Shown here in pieces: positions 8,164 through 15,657 of a stretch of DNA of 18,650 bases. The notes beneath the pieces are model-generated. The model did not search any database and had not been told where the DNA came from. It saw only the letters and a list, made by a program, of their open reading frames with translations. The stretch covers positions 1 through 18,650 of the forward strand of contig JBJXFP010000203.1 in NCBI GenBank assembly GCA_046155615.1, read 5' to 3'. Source of the stretch: JANNVZ01 sp046155615 (GTDB lineage: Bacteria; Bacteroidota; Bacteroidia; Flavobacteriales_D; Sanyastnellaceae). The first letter of the stretch is position 1; each line of letters opens with the position of its first letter. A program made the position numbers and the translations under genes.

Positions 8164-9054
8164 TTGAAATTTGCTGCCATAGACATAGGTTCCAATGCCA
8201 TCAGACTGCTGATAGAAGAGGTGCACCTGCACGAAGGCAAGTATCACATCGAAAAAGTATCGCTCACCCGTGTGCCCGTTCGCCTTGGCGAAGAGGTATT
8301 CGGCAGCGGCAAACTCTCCACAGACCGTATATCGCAGTTGGTAAAAACCATGCGCGCCTTTTGGTACCTGATGGATGTGCACGGCATAGAATACTTCCGG
8401 GCCTGCGCCACCTCAGCCATGCGCGAGGCAGCCAACAGCAAAGAAGTATTGCAGCGTGTGTCCACCGAGGCCAACATCCACATAGATGTGCTAACGGGCG
8501 AAGAAGAAGCCAACCTGATATTCGAAAACTACTTTGCCCAGAACTTAGACAATGGCGGCAATTACCTCTATATAGATGTAGGCGGAGGCAGCACAGAATT
8601 GACGCTGATAAAAAGCGGCAAACGCATCAAAGCACAATCGTTCGAACTGGGCACGGTGCGCATACTGGCCGGGGCAGTGAAGAAAAGCGAATGGCAGAAA
8701 GCCAGGCAGTGGGTAAAGAACACCCTAACAGTCCAGCAAAAATTGACTGCTATCGGAACTGGTGGCAACATCAACACCATATTCAAAATACAAGGTAAAA
8801 AACCCAATGAATTGCTGAGCCTGAAAGAACTCAAAGCCCAGCACACAGCATTAAACAAGCTTAGTCTTGAAGAACGCATCACAAAAATGAAACTGAAGCC
8901 TGACCGGGCCGATGTAGTAATACCAGCATGCGAGATATACATAGAACTGATGCAGGCTGCCAACATCAGCAACATGATGGTGCCAAAAATTGGCCTTGCT
9001 GATGGAATCATCTTGGACATATTCAACAAATGGAAAAACGCCCGAAAACGGTGA
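8164..9054 (+). CDS. ppx: Exopolyphosphatase, Ppx/GppA phosphatase family
   Basis: A 296-residue protein of the ASKHA (actin/Hsp70/sugar kinase) fold. It probably removes terminal phosphates from polyphosphate; the family also hydrolyses pppGpp, and sequence alone does not separate the two activities. Motifs are in order: phosphate-1 loop AAIDIGSNAIRLL (residues 4-16), TGEEEA with the family's catalytic glutamate (E113-E115), phosphate-2 loop DVGGGSTEL (138-146), and AIGTGGNI (196-203). It is the short two-domain form without the C-terminal HD domain of E. coli Ppx. The TTG at 8164 puts the start just before the conserved KFAAIDIGSN, as in relatives. An ATG at 8104 in the same frame would add 20 residues that look unlike the family, but cannot be excluded. 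It lies downstream of ppk1 on the same strand. Confidence 0.92.
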   Translation: MKFAAIDIGSNAIRLLIEEVHLHEGKYHIEKVSLTRVPVRLGEEVFGSGKLSTDRISQLVKTMRAFWYLMDVHGIEYFRACATSAMREAANSKEVLQRVSTEANIHIDVLTGEEEANLIFENYFAQNLDNGGNYLYIDVGGGSTELTLIKSGKRIKAQSFELGTVRILAGAVKKSEWQKARQWVKNTLTVQQKLTAIGTGGNINTIFKIQGKKPNELLSLKELKAQHTALNKLSLEERITKMKLKPDRADVVIPACEIYIELMQAANISNMMVPKIGLADGIILDIFNKWKNARKR

Positions 9055-9086
9055 TGCTGGTAATACATGCGGTGCAACCCTAATGC

Positions 9087-9094
9087 TACATTCG
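9087..9094 (+). promoter_or_regulatory. Possible -7 element for the 997-residue secreted protein
   Basis: TACATTCG differs from TAnnTTTG at one defined base and lies 53 bases before the ATG at 9147, giving a leader of normal length. No TTG sits 19 bases upstream. Tentative. Confidence 0.3.
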
Positions 9095-9146
9095 CCCGTC
9101 CTTTTCGATATACAATTTCTGATCGCCTTAATTCAACTTGCAACAC

Positions 9147-12140
9147 ATGAAAAGAATTCTGCTCATTGCATCATTCTGTTGTCTATACCATACCTGCTCC
9201 ATAGGCCAGATACTTGGCGAAGTAGTTACCACCTGGGACTTTGCCGCAGGCATACCAGCTGGTTGGGAACAAGGAGTAATCAGTGAAAATAACATAGCCC
9301 ATTGGGAATACCGTGGCCCGGCTACCGAACCCGATGTGGCAACAGGAGCACGTGGCTCCTGTGCCCTGCTTGCTGAGCCTATCGGGAGCACCACTGCAAG
9401 CAATGGCTTCATTATCTTCGACAGCAATTACTGGGACAATGACCAGAATCCATGTGGACTACAGTATTTAGGCACCGGTCAGGATCCAGGCCCACACACC
9501 GCATGGATCATTACCAATCCGATTGACTTATCGCAAACAATAGGCGCAGTGCTCACCTTCCAACAGCAATACCGCCACTACCTCAGCACCACCCGCGTGC
9601 AGATATCCACCGATGATGGCGACACCTGGACTGATGTGCTCACCAATGTCCTTTCAGAAAGCCTTACCAATGTGGAGTGGGCCAGTGTGAATGTATCCAG
9701 CTATACCACTGGCCAGACCAATGTGCGGTTCAAATTCATTTTCGAAGGTCAGTATTACTGGTGGCTGTTGGACGACATCACCGTGTATGTGCCCAACGAA
9801 AATGACATCATTATAACCAGTGCCAAATATGCTACCAATGGTGGGCTGCTCTCTGCTGAGCCCTATCACGACTTGCACTACGACCAATATCCACTGGTGA
9901 TGATTCCACAGTTCAATATCAAAAGCACTGCAACAAACATTGGAGCCTTTCAGCAAAATCAGGTAAGCCTGAATGCTAAAATCATGAAGGAACAAACGAC
10001 ACAAGTGTACAATCAGAATAGCACTGCTATACCAATGAACTCAGGTCAGAGCAGCACCTTTAGCCTGGCACCCTACACCCCACCGGCACAGTTAGGCGAA
10101 TACGAGATATTCTATACCATGAATCAGCAGCAGGATGATGACAACGAAACCAACAACGTGGACTCGCTGGACTATACGTTGCACAACTACTACTACGCCC
10201 GCGATGAAGGTCCAATGGAAAGTGGCTTTTCGCCACAACCGGAATACGAGCAGTACCACTTCGAGGCCGGTAATTTTTTTGAAGCCCGCAACTGGGGTAG
10301 AATTTGCCACAACATAGGAGTGGCCTTTGCCGAAGGCACACAACCTGGCACACAAGTAAAAGGTGTGATATACAAATACGATGTAGATAACGAGGCCATA
10401 CTGGCCGAAACAGGTGTGTACACAGTGAACTACGCAGACATCAACGAGCTGGGTGAGGAAAAAATTGTGAGCATACCGCTATTGGAAGATTTGTTCATGA
10501 TGACAGACAGTATTTATCTGGTAATGATTAAACAAATAGATGCAGACCAGCCGCTGAGCATAGTGCGCAGTGGTGATGCGCCTGAGGAGATGAGTCTGCT
10601 TCGTTATCCTGAGATAAACGCCACCTTCTACTTTTTGAAAACACCTGTGGTACGCATGCATGTATTCAGTGATGACGATGTGCCCGGCTGCACTGATCCC
10701 AGCGCCATGAATTATGAACCCACAGCTACCATTCACGATGGCACATGCCTCTATCCCGGATGCGCCAACGAAGACGCTGACAACTTTGATCCCACTGCCA
10801 ACTTTGACGATGGTACTTGCCAGCTTGGCGGCTGCATAGACCCAATAGCCGACAACTTCGATCCATTGGCTACTTATGACAATGGAAGCTGCCTCTATAT
10901 AGGCTGCACCGATCCTTTAGCCAGCAACTATGAATCTACTGCCGAGATAGATGACGGCTCATGTTTGTTTGAATATGCCGTGTTGGATATATCGGCCAAC
11001 AGCGGATGTTCGCCATTCACCTTCACTGTTTACAACCAAACCGACTTAAGTCCGGCTGGGTCGTGTCTTTATTCGGTAGATGATATACCAATAAGCAACA
11101 TGTGTGCAGTGGAATTTGAATTGGAGATAAGCACGCCCGGACTACACACGCTGGAGTATGCCTATATGCTCAATGGAGATACAACCTATGCCACCGAACA
11201 AATAAATGTGTTACCCTCAGCAAACATTTCAGATATTTATTATGACAACGTGACTTATGAAGTGGTCTGTAACAGTTGTACAGCCGACCAACTGATCTGG
11301 CAGATAGACGGAGGCGAAGTGGCAGGTGCATCGGGCAGTACCATCAGTACATTCATGAATGGCACGTATCAAAATGGGTTTTACCAGATACTGGGAGAAA
11401 ACGCGAACGGATGCAATGCGGAATCAAATGAAGTATTTGTACTTCAACCCTACTTTACACTCAATGCAACAGAAGGTTGTACGCCATGGGAAGTACAATT
11501 CTCCGATCTGACGGATGCTGTGGATGGCATGGTATCCACCTTGAATTTTGGTGATGGTAGCGCACCAATTGGCAATCCTGCGATAAATGAATTACACACT
11601 TACACAGAGGCGGGCAGTTACACAATATCTCTGCAATGTGCCTCGCTCAATGGCAATGGCAACTTTTCTATACCAGTAGTGGTGGAAGAATCCGTGCTAC
11701 CGATGCTAGTAGCTGATGGCAATGGCAACTATACCTGCACCAATGCGGGCGAATTCACCAACATAAGTTGGAATGTAGATGGACAAATATTTACCGGTGC
11801 CGGCCCTGTTGCTGTAAATGGAAATGCAGTGAGTGTTACAGGTACTACAGGCCCTGGGTGTTCAGGTGTCACCACCATAGATCATATTGCAGAAATCTTC
11901 CAGTCAAGCTTGCGCATATATCCTGTACCAGCCAGCAACTGGCTGATGATTGAAAACAAAAGTTCTGAGGCAGTGGAGCTTACAATACTTGAATTGACAG
12001 GTAAGGAAGTGTGGAATGGCAAAGCCCAGGACAGGAAAATAACTGAAGTTGATGTTGCTTCATTGGCTACAGGTATTTACTGGTTGCGCATTACCAGCGC
12101 CAGTGGCAAGAGCATCAGAAAAATTGAAGTGATTCATTGA
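9147..12140 (+). CDS. Secreted T9SS cargo protein with jelly-roll-like N-domain, Cys/Asp repeats and PKD domains
   Basis: This 997-residue protein has a signal peptide (MKRILLIASFCCLYH..., cleavage near residue 20). An N-terminal beta-sandwich (about 28-215, TWDFAAGIPAGW and later VRFKFIFEGQYYWWLLDDI) resembles MAM or cleaved-adhesin domains. A region around 220-330 is like CARDB domains. Four 24-residue repeats cover 514-609. PKD-like domains follow (about 614-690 and 772-848, the latter with LNFGDGSAP). The last 76 residues (922-997, LRIYPVPASNWL ... VIH) form a type A T9SS sorting domain, so the protein is expected to be exported and anchored on the cell surface or released. No protease or glycosidase motif is visible; adhesion or matrix binding is the best guess. 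ATG 9147 is preferred over an in-frame TTG at 9138. Confidence 0.9.
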   Translation: MKRILLIASFCCLYHTCSIGQILGEVVTTWDFAAGIPAGWEQGVISENNIAHWEYRGPATEPDVATGARGSCALLAEPIGSTTASNGFIIFDSNYWDNDQNPCGLQYLGTGQDPGPHTAWIITNPIDLSQTIGAVLTFQQQYRHYLSTTRVQISTDDGDTWTDVLTNVLSESLTNVEWASVNVSSYTTGQTNVRFKFIFEGQYYWWLLDDITVYVPNENDIIITSAKYATNGGLLSAEPYHDLHYDQYPLVMIPQFNIKSTATNIGAFQQNQVSLNAKIMKEQTTQVYNQNSTAIPMNSGQSSTFSLAPYTPPAQLGEYEIFYTMNQQQDDDNETNNVDSLDYTLHNYYYARDEGPMESGFSPQPEYEQYHFEAGNFFEARNWGRICHNIGVAFAEGTQPGTQVKGVIYKYDVDNEAILAETGVYTVNYADINELGEEKIVSIPLLEDLFMMTDSIYLVMIKQIDADQPLSIVRSGDAPEEMSLLRYPEINATFYFLKTPVVRMHVFSDDDVPGCTDPSAMNYEPTATIHDGTCLYPGCANEDADNFDPTANFDDGTCQLGGCIDPIADNFDPLATYDNGSCLYIGCTDPLASNYESTAEIDDGSCLFEYAVLDISANSGCSPFTFTVYNQTDLSPAGSCLYSVDDIPISNMCAVEFELEISTPGLHTLEYAYMLNGDTTYATEQINVLPSANISDIYYDNVTYEVVCNSCTADQLIWQIDGGEVAGASGSTISTFMNGTYQNGFYQILGENANGCNAESNEVFVLQPYFTLNATEGCTPWEVQFSDLTDAVDGMVSTLNFGDGSAPIGNPAINELHTYTEAGSYTISLQCASLNGNGNFSIPVVVEESVLPMLVADGNGNYTCTNAGEFTNISWNVDGQIFTGAGPVAVNGNAVSVTGTTGPGCSGVTTIDHIAEIFQSSLRIYPVPASNWLMIENKSSEAVELTILELTGKEVWNGKAQDRKITEVDVASLATGIYWLRITSASGKSIRKIEVIH
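10686..10973 (+). repeat. Four tandem 72-bp units encoding 24-residue Cys/Asp repeats
   Basis: Residues 514-609 of the secreted protein form four exact-length units on the pattern GC-x-D-P-x-A-x-N-[YF]-x-P-x-A-x-x-D-D-G-[TS]-C. They start at 10686, 10758, 10830 and 10902. Each has two cysteines 19 residues apart and a run of acidic residues, which suggests a disulphide-closed, perhaps calcium-binding, spacer. The DNA of the units has diverged, so the array is not a recent expansion. Similar GCTDP...DDGSC repeats are known in other Bacteroidota surface proteins. Confidence 0.92.
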
Positions 12141-12314
12141 CGATGTCATTAGCCCGAATACAAGGCATAGGCTTAAACCAACGTTAAAAGGACAACTCCT
12201 CTGCAACTACACGATACACATTTGCATCTGTGACAAAAAAGATGAGCAATTATTTTTTTTCAAACACAACCAAATTAGAGCTTGTTAAAGGTGCGTTAAA
12301 CAAAACTGTGAACG

Positions 12315-12322
12315 AATCTTTG
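12315..12322 (+). promoter_or_regulatory. Possible -7 element for the DUF1573 gene
   Basis: AATCTTTG, followed by TGG, matches TAnnTTTG except for its first base and lies 63 bases before the ATG at 12386. GTTAAA stands about 15 bases further upstream in place of a clear TTG. The leader to the ATG is A-rich and lacks a Shine-Dalgarno sequence, as is common for well-expressed Bacteroidota genes. The rest of 12141-12385 shows no gene. Confidence 0.4.
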
Positions 12323-12385
12323 TGGCCTCGATTTTGAGTACAAACGAACTAATTCAATAACAAAACAAATTTTATCCAATCAACA

Positions 12386-12844
12386 ATGAAAAAAGTTTTC
12401 CTTTCACTGGCAATTGCTCTCGGCCTGACAGGTGCGGTAGTAGCCCAAAATGCTGTGGTTACCGGTCCGGTTATCACCGTTGACAAAGACGTACACGATT
12501 ACGGAGATGTTCCGTTTGGCGGTGATGGTAGCTGCTCGTTCAAAGTAACTAACACCGGTACCGAGCCACTCATTATCAGCAATTGTAAAGGTTCATGCGG
12601 TTGCACTGTGCCTAAGTGCGACTCCAATCCCGTATTGCCTGGTGAGTCTTCAGTTATCACAGTAAAGTATGATACCAAACGCCCCGGCCCTATCAACAAA
12701 TCAGTTACTGTAAACTCAAATGCTACCAATGAAGCCGTAAAGGTGCTTCGCATCAAAGGCAATGTAGGCCCCGATCCAAATGCAGCACCAAGTGGTGCTC
12801 CTGAAAAGCCTGCTGCTGGTGCGCCTGCAGGTGGTGGCAACTAA
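12386..12844 (+). CDS. Secreted DUF1573 domain protein
   Basis: A 152-residue protein with a clean signal peptide (MKKVFLSLAIALGLTGAVVA, cleavage after A20). Residues 30-125 form the DUF1573 immunoglobulin-like beta-sandwich: HDYGDVPFGGDGSCSFKVTN, the family hallmark SCGCTVPKC (70-78), LPGESSVITVKYDT and the NKSVTVNSNA strand. DUF1573 is abundant in Bacteroidota, usually periplasmic or surface-associated, with no established biochemical role. Five cysteines (50, 67, 71, 73, 78) are concentrated near the hallmark and could form disulphides or bind a metal. The last 25 residues are a Pro/Ala/Gly-rich low-complexity tail (PSGAPEKPAAGAPAGGGN), likely a flexible linker or end. There is no T9SS sorting domain. 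It is monocistronic: a possible promoter lies upstream and a strong terminator downstream. Confidence 0.92.
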   Translation: MKKVFLSLAIALGLTGAVVAQNAVVTGPVITVDKDVHDYGDVPFGGDGSCSFKVTNTGTEPLIISNCKGSCGCTVPKCDSNPVLPGESSVITVKYDTKRPGPINKSVTVNSNATNEAVKVLRIKGNVGPDPNAAPSGAPEKPAAGAPAGGGN

Positions 12845-12877
12845 TCAAACAGAATATGTGCTGAAAGATTCAGCATT

Positions 12878-12925
12878 CAGATAAAAAAAATCCGGTTGCA
12901 CTTGCAGCCGGATTTTTTTTATCTG
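12878..12925. terminator. Bidirectional terminator between convergent genes
   Basis: Two perfect 18-base inverted arms (12878-12895 and 12908-12925) enclose a 12-base loop region, in which TGC/GCA can pair further. Each arm holds CCGG at the loop side and an 8-base A or T run outside, so RNA from either strand ends in a hairpin plus U8. It sits between the DUF1573 gene (plus) and the 158-residue gene (minus) and should terminate both. Confidence 0.92.
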
Positions 12926-12944
12926 AATTTTTTCTATTCCGTTA

Positions 12945-13421
12945 TCAGCGTGTCCAAATGAGGGTATCTGTAGTAGTTCGATAAACATTGCCTTTTCCTA
13001 TTGTCCTTATTACCTCTATGGATTGGGCCGTTTCCATAGTGGCTGAGAAAGAATAGCCACATAAAAAGAGTTCGTTCACATCACAATCATCATAGTAGCT
13101 GCCAATGTCATTGCCGAAGTTCTGGCGGTATTCATCAGATTGAATGAACTCAATATGCACGTTCAAATGGGGACTACACGTTGTCCATTCAGCATAAGAT
13201 ATGCTATCTGTGTATTCAAGTTGAAATTGGTTGAGCGTGTCAGCACAGCCATCAATCATAAATGCCCTGAAATGCACACCCTGGTGAGATGATTGAGGAT
13301 AAGTGTATTCTAATACTTTGAAGGCATGCAGCGGCTTCTCATTTCTATTGCATGCTGCGCAAATCAATATCAGCATGATGGTGATTTGAGCAGCGCTCAT
13401 TCTGCTGAAATGATGTGACAT
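12945..13421 (-). CDS. Small hypothetical protein, probable lipoprotein
   Basis: A 158-residue protein that I do not recognise. Residues 9-24 (SAAQITIMLILICAAC) form a short hydrophobic segment ending in a cysteine. This looks like a lipoprotein signal with acceptor C24, though the -3 residue is Cys instead of the usual Leu/Val/Ile, so the lipobox is imperfect. The mature part is polar and acidic with cysteines at CADTLN, TTCSP, DDCD and LCGY, suggesting a small disulphide-stabilised extracytoplasmic domain; no enzyme motif is seen. ATG 13421 is the farthest start; ATG 13400 (MSAAQITIM...) gives a more compact signal peptide and is equally likely. The gene begins only 11 bases after the U-tract of the terminator of the upstream gene, which leaves almost no room for its own promoter. 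Confidence 0.72.
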   Translation of the reverse strand: MSHHFSRMSAAQITIMLILICAACNRNEKPLHAFKVLEYTYPQSSHQGVHFRAFMIDGCADTLNQFQLEYTDSISYAEWTTCSPHLNVHIEFIQSDEYRQNFGNDIGSYYDDCDVNELFLCGYSFSATMETAQSIEVIRTIGKGNVYRTTTDTLIWTR

Positions 13422-13432
13422 TTTCTTCTTTC

Positions 13433-13471
13433 AAAAAAAACCGTCCCTGCTAAATGGCAGGGACGGTTTTT
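13433..13471 (-). terminator. Intrinsic terminator of the hydrolase-like gene
   Basis: On the minus strand a perfect 10-bp stem (CCGTCCCTGC / GCAGGGACGG, 13441-13466) with a 6-base loop is followed by T8 (13433-13440). It begins about 30 bases after the stop codon at 13500. An A/T run on the other side also gives U5 on the plus strand. Confidence 0.93.
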
Positions 13472-13499
13472 CATTTAAACTATTTTGTATTTCTTGCGA

Positions 13500-15524
13500 C
13501 TATTCAATCACCAACTTCTGAGTGGTGCTGCCATATGCAGTCTGCACTGTTACAGTATACAGTCCTGCCGCAAGTTCATTGCGTACTTCAAAGTTGCGTG
13601 TGTTTACATTTTGCTCAATAAGAACAAGCTCACCAACTGTATTGAAAACTTCAATGTGTTGAATGTTTTCAGCAGCACGAATTCTGAAATTGCCATTGGT
13701 CGGATTAGGAAACATACTGAACTGAGTCAAAGCAGTTTCGTCCACACTCACAGTAATCTGGGTTACTTCTAAGCAGAACTCACCATCGGTAACACCGGCA
13801 GCATAGTTGAAACCATCTACCATAACATAGTATGTAGTGCCATCATCAGTGTCTATTGGAAGGCCGGCCCAGAAGTCTGCTTCGGCAGTGTTGATATCAT
13901 CATTGCACTCTGCCAAAACCAAGTTGCCGCAATCATCCCCGCTGTAGACAATCATCTGTGTGTCGCCTTCACCAAATGTTACTGTGCCATCACAATCGGT
14001 GGTGAAGATGTTGTACATATCGCCATCACCTTCGAAAGTGAACCACACCGTGGCATCAACCGAAGGTTCGTTTTCAAATGGAACAAAACAATCGTCAGCA
14101 CCGGGATATGCTGGATCTTCTGCTGTGGCATCTACGTTGGTGTATGGGTCTGAAGAGACTGATTGCTGCAAGCCACCAGTGAAGAGTGTATTGATATCAA
14201 TCGCATTTGCACACAAATCATTTTCTGGACCCCCTACTACTTCGCATGGACTGCCGGGTAACATAAGTGCGCACATAACACGTGGTGCGGCATACGCTTG
14301 AATAGTATCCAAGAACATATTGCCTTTGGCTGCGCTCATGTCAGGATTCGTGGCAAGGCCATTTGCATTATTCACATTGTCTGAAGCCCACCATTCCCAT
14401 GGTGCACTATCAGCTGGTTGTGTGGCAGGTACGTTGAGTGGAAACAATCCGAAGTTTCCACCATTGAATGTGTTGGCAGCCATTGTGAATGCATCACCTG
14501 CATCATCAGCCATTTCAAAAACATTGTTCAATCCAAGTGCATTGGCAAGTTCTTGCACGTGGCCACTTCCACTTACCTCTACTACAGGCAGATTGAGGCC
14601 GGGCACTATTACAGTTCCAACTCCATACGGAGCAAAAGGATCAGTCGGTGAGTGAAACGACACCATTGGTGGATCGTTGGCATCAAGCCAAGTGCTATCA
14701 CCCATAGCGCCACCCATGTTTACCATTACATTAAAATCTGATGAGTAGTCCACATGGTTTGCATAGCAGAGTGTGTCAATACCGTCAGGAGCATTCTCAT
14801 TGGGCGCCATGCCGAAAGAGGTGCCGTAGATATCGCCATTCACTTCCTCGATTACCATTGGCAAGGGAATAAATTCGCCTGATCCCGGTGGATACTCCAC
14901 ATCGTGAGTGAATTTGGGAATCACAATATCGGTGTATTCATCAATAGTGGCAGCAGCAAAAGCAATGTAGCCACCGGTGCCTTGTCCCCAAACGCATATG
15001 CGAGTATCGTCAATGGCGTATGGGTTGCCGCCATCCTCAGCAGTCATGCGGAAGTAGCGTACAGCAGTGCGGCAGTCCTGCACACCACGGTAAGCGGCAT
15101 TTATCAATGTATATACACGTTCATCCTGAGTTGGAGCTATCGGATTCCAGCCTAGACGATAATCGCAAGAGGCTACTACATAACCCATACGAGCAAGTCT
15201 CATGCACATCTCAACTGTTGCACTATCAGTTTTAGTTCCTGTTGCGCTTTGATTTTGAGGATGCGGCAAAAAGTTTCCTGTATGGAAGTAAAGAATAAGC
15301 GGGCGTGCGGTTTCTATGTCTCCATTAGGTTCATAGATGTCACACACCAACGGTTGGGGCACTGCCTGATTATATAACTGGTATGCAAGTACAGTTGCAT
15401 TCATGCCATACACTACGTTAGATGTTACATCCACGTCAGTAAATATTTCTTCGAGGTAACGCTGTGAAAACGTGACGCTGCTGCATAGCATCAGCGACAG
15501 AATGATGGTAAAGATTTTCTTCAT
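13500..15524 (-). CDS. Secreted alpha/beta-hydrolase-like protein with PPC-like domain and T9SS tail; nucleophile Ser replaced by Gly
   Basis: A 674-residue protein with a signal peptide (MKKIFTIILSLMLCSSVTFS). Residues about 40-350 look like an esterase/feruloyl-esterase-type alpha/beta-hydrolase: RPLILYFHTGNF (74-85) at the oxyanion-hole position, YVVASCDYRLGW, DCRTAVRYF, ICVWGQGTGGYIAFAA (176-191) at the nucleophile elbow, HSPTDPFAPY with the probable acid D295, and VSGSGH with the probable base H322. The elbow normally reads GxSxGG; here Gly182 stands where Ser is expected, so ordinary esterase activity is doubtful. A GTSFG at 234-238 also fits GxSxG but lies in a loop region. Residues about 432-590 resemble a PPC-type beta-sandwich. 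Residues 603-674 (FSMFPNPTNGNF ... KLVIE) are a T9SS sorting domain, so the protein is expected on the surface or outside. Monocistronic with a strong terminator. Confidence 0.9.
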   Translation of the reverse strand: MKKIFTIILSLMLCSSVTFSQRYLEEIFTDVDVTSNVVYGMNATVLAYQLYNQAVPQPLVCDIYEPNGDIETARPLILYFHTGNFLPHPQNQSATGTKTDSATVEMCMRLARMGYVVASCDYRLGWNPIAPTQDERVYTLINAAYRGVQDCRTAVRYFRMTAEDGGNPYAIDDTRICVWGQGTGGYIAFAAATIDEYTDIVIPKFTHDVEYPPGSGEFIPLPMVIEEVNGDIYGTSFGMAPNENAPDGIDTLCYANHVDYSSDFNVMVNMGGAMGDSTWLDANDPPMVSFHSPTDPFAPYGVGTVIVPGLNLPVVEVSGSGHVQELANALGLNNVFEMADDAGDAFTMAANTFNGGNFGLFPLNVPATQPADSAPWEWWASDNVNNANGLATNPDMSAAKGNMFLDTIQAYAAPRVMCALMLPGSPCEVVGGPENDLCANAIDINTLFTGGLQQSVSSDPYTNVDATAEDPAYPGADDCFVPFENEPSVDATVWFTFEGDGDMYNIFTTDCDGTVTFGEGDTQMIVYSGDDCGNLVLAECNDDINTAEADFWAGLPIDTDDGTTYYVMVDGFNYAAGVTDGEFCLEVTQITVSVDETALTQFSMFPNPTNGNFRIRAAENIQHIEVFNTVGELVLIEQNVNTRNFEVRNELAAGLYTVTVQTAYGSTTQKLVIE

Positions 15525-15616
15525 CTGATTTTGAATTTTGGTTATTGAAATTGTTGTTGGCTTTAACTAAGGTGACAAGCATCAAGGGGGTTGCTTGTAT
15601 CAATCATTACAGTTTT

Positions 15617-15624
15617 CAAATGTA
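15617..15624 (-). promoter_or_regulatory. Probable -7 element for the hydrolase-like gene
   Basis: The minus strand reads TACATTTG, an exact TAnnTTTG match, 92 bases before the ATG at 15524 and 33 bases after the stop codon of the upstream receptor gene. The -33 side has only a T-rich patch. The long leader contains a 7-bp hairpin (ACAAGCA 15575-15581 with TGCTTGT 15592-15598) and no U-run. Confidence 0.42.
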
Positions 15625-15657
15625 TTCTCCCTCACTGTCAGCAGCTAAAAGTTTTTT

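Noticed and set aside
8361..8798. 145-codon plus-strand frame inside ppx
   Set aside because: It is a +1 shadow of the Ppx frame, rich in Arg, His and Gln, with no support.
8568..9146. 192-codon minus-strand frame across the end of ppx
   Set aside because: It is antisense to conserved Ppx motifs and has no recognisable domain.
10686..10973. CRISPR array or recent satellite repeat
   Set aside because: The 72-base periodicity is entirely coding and the units have diverged at the DNA level, with no repeat-spacer pattern.
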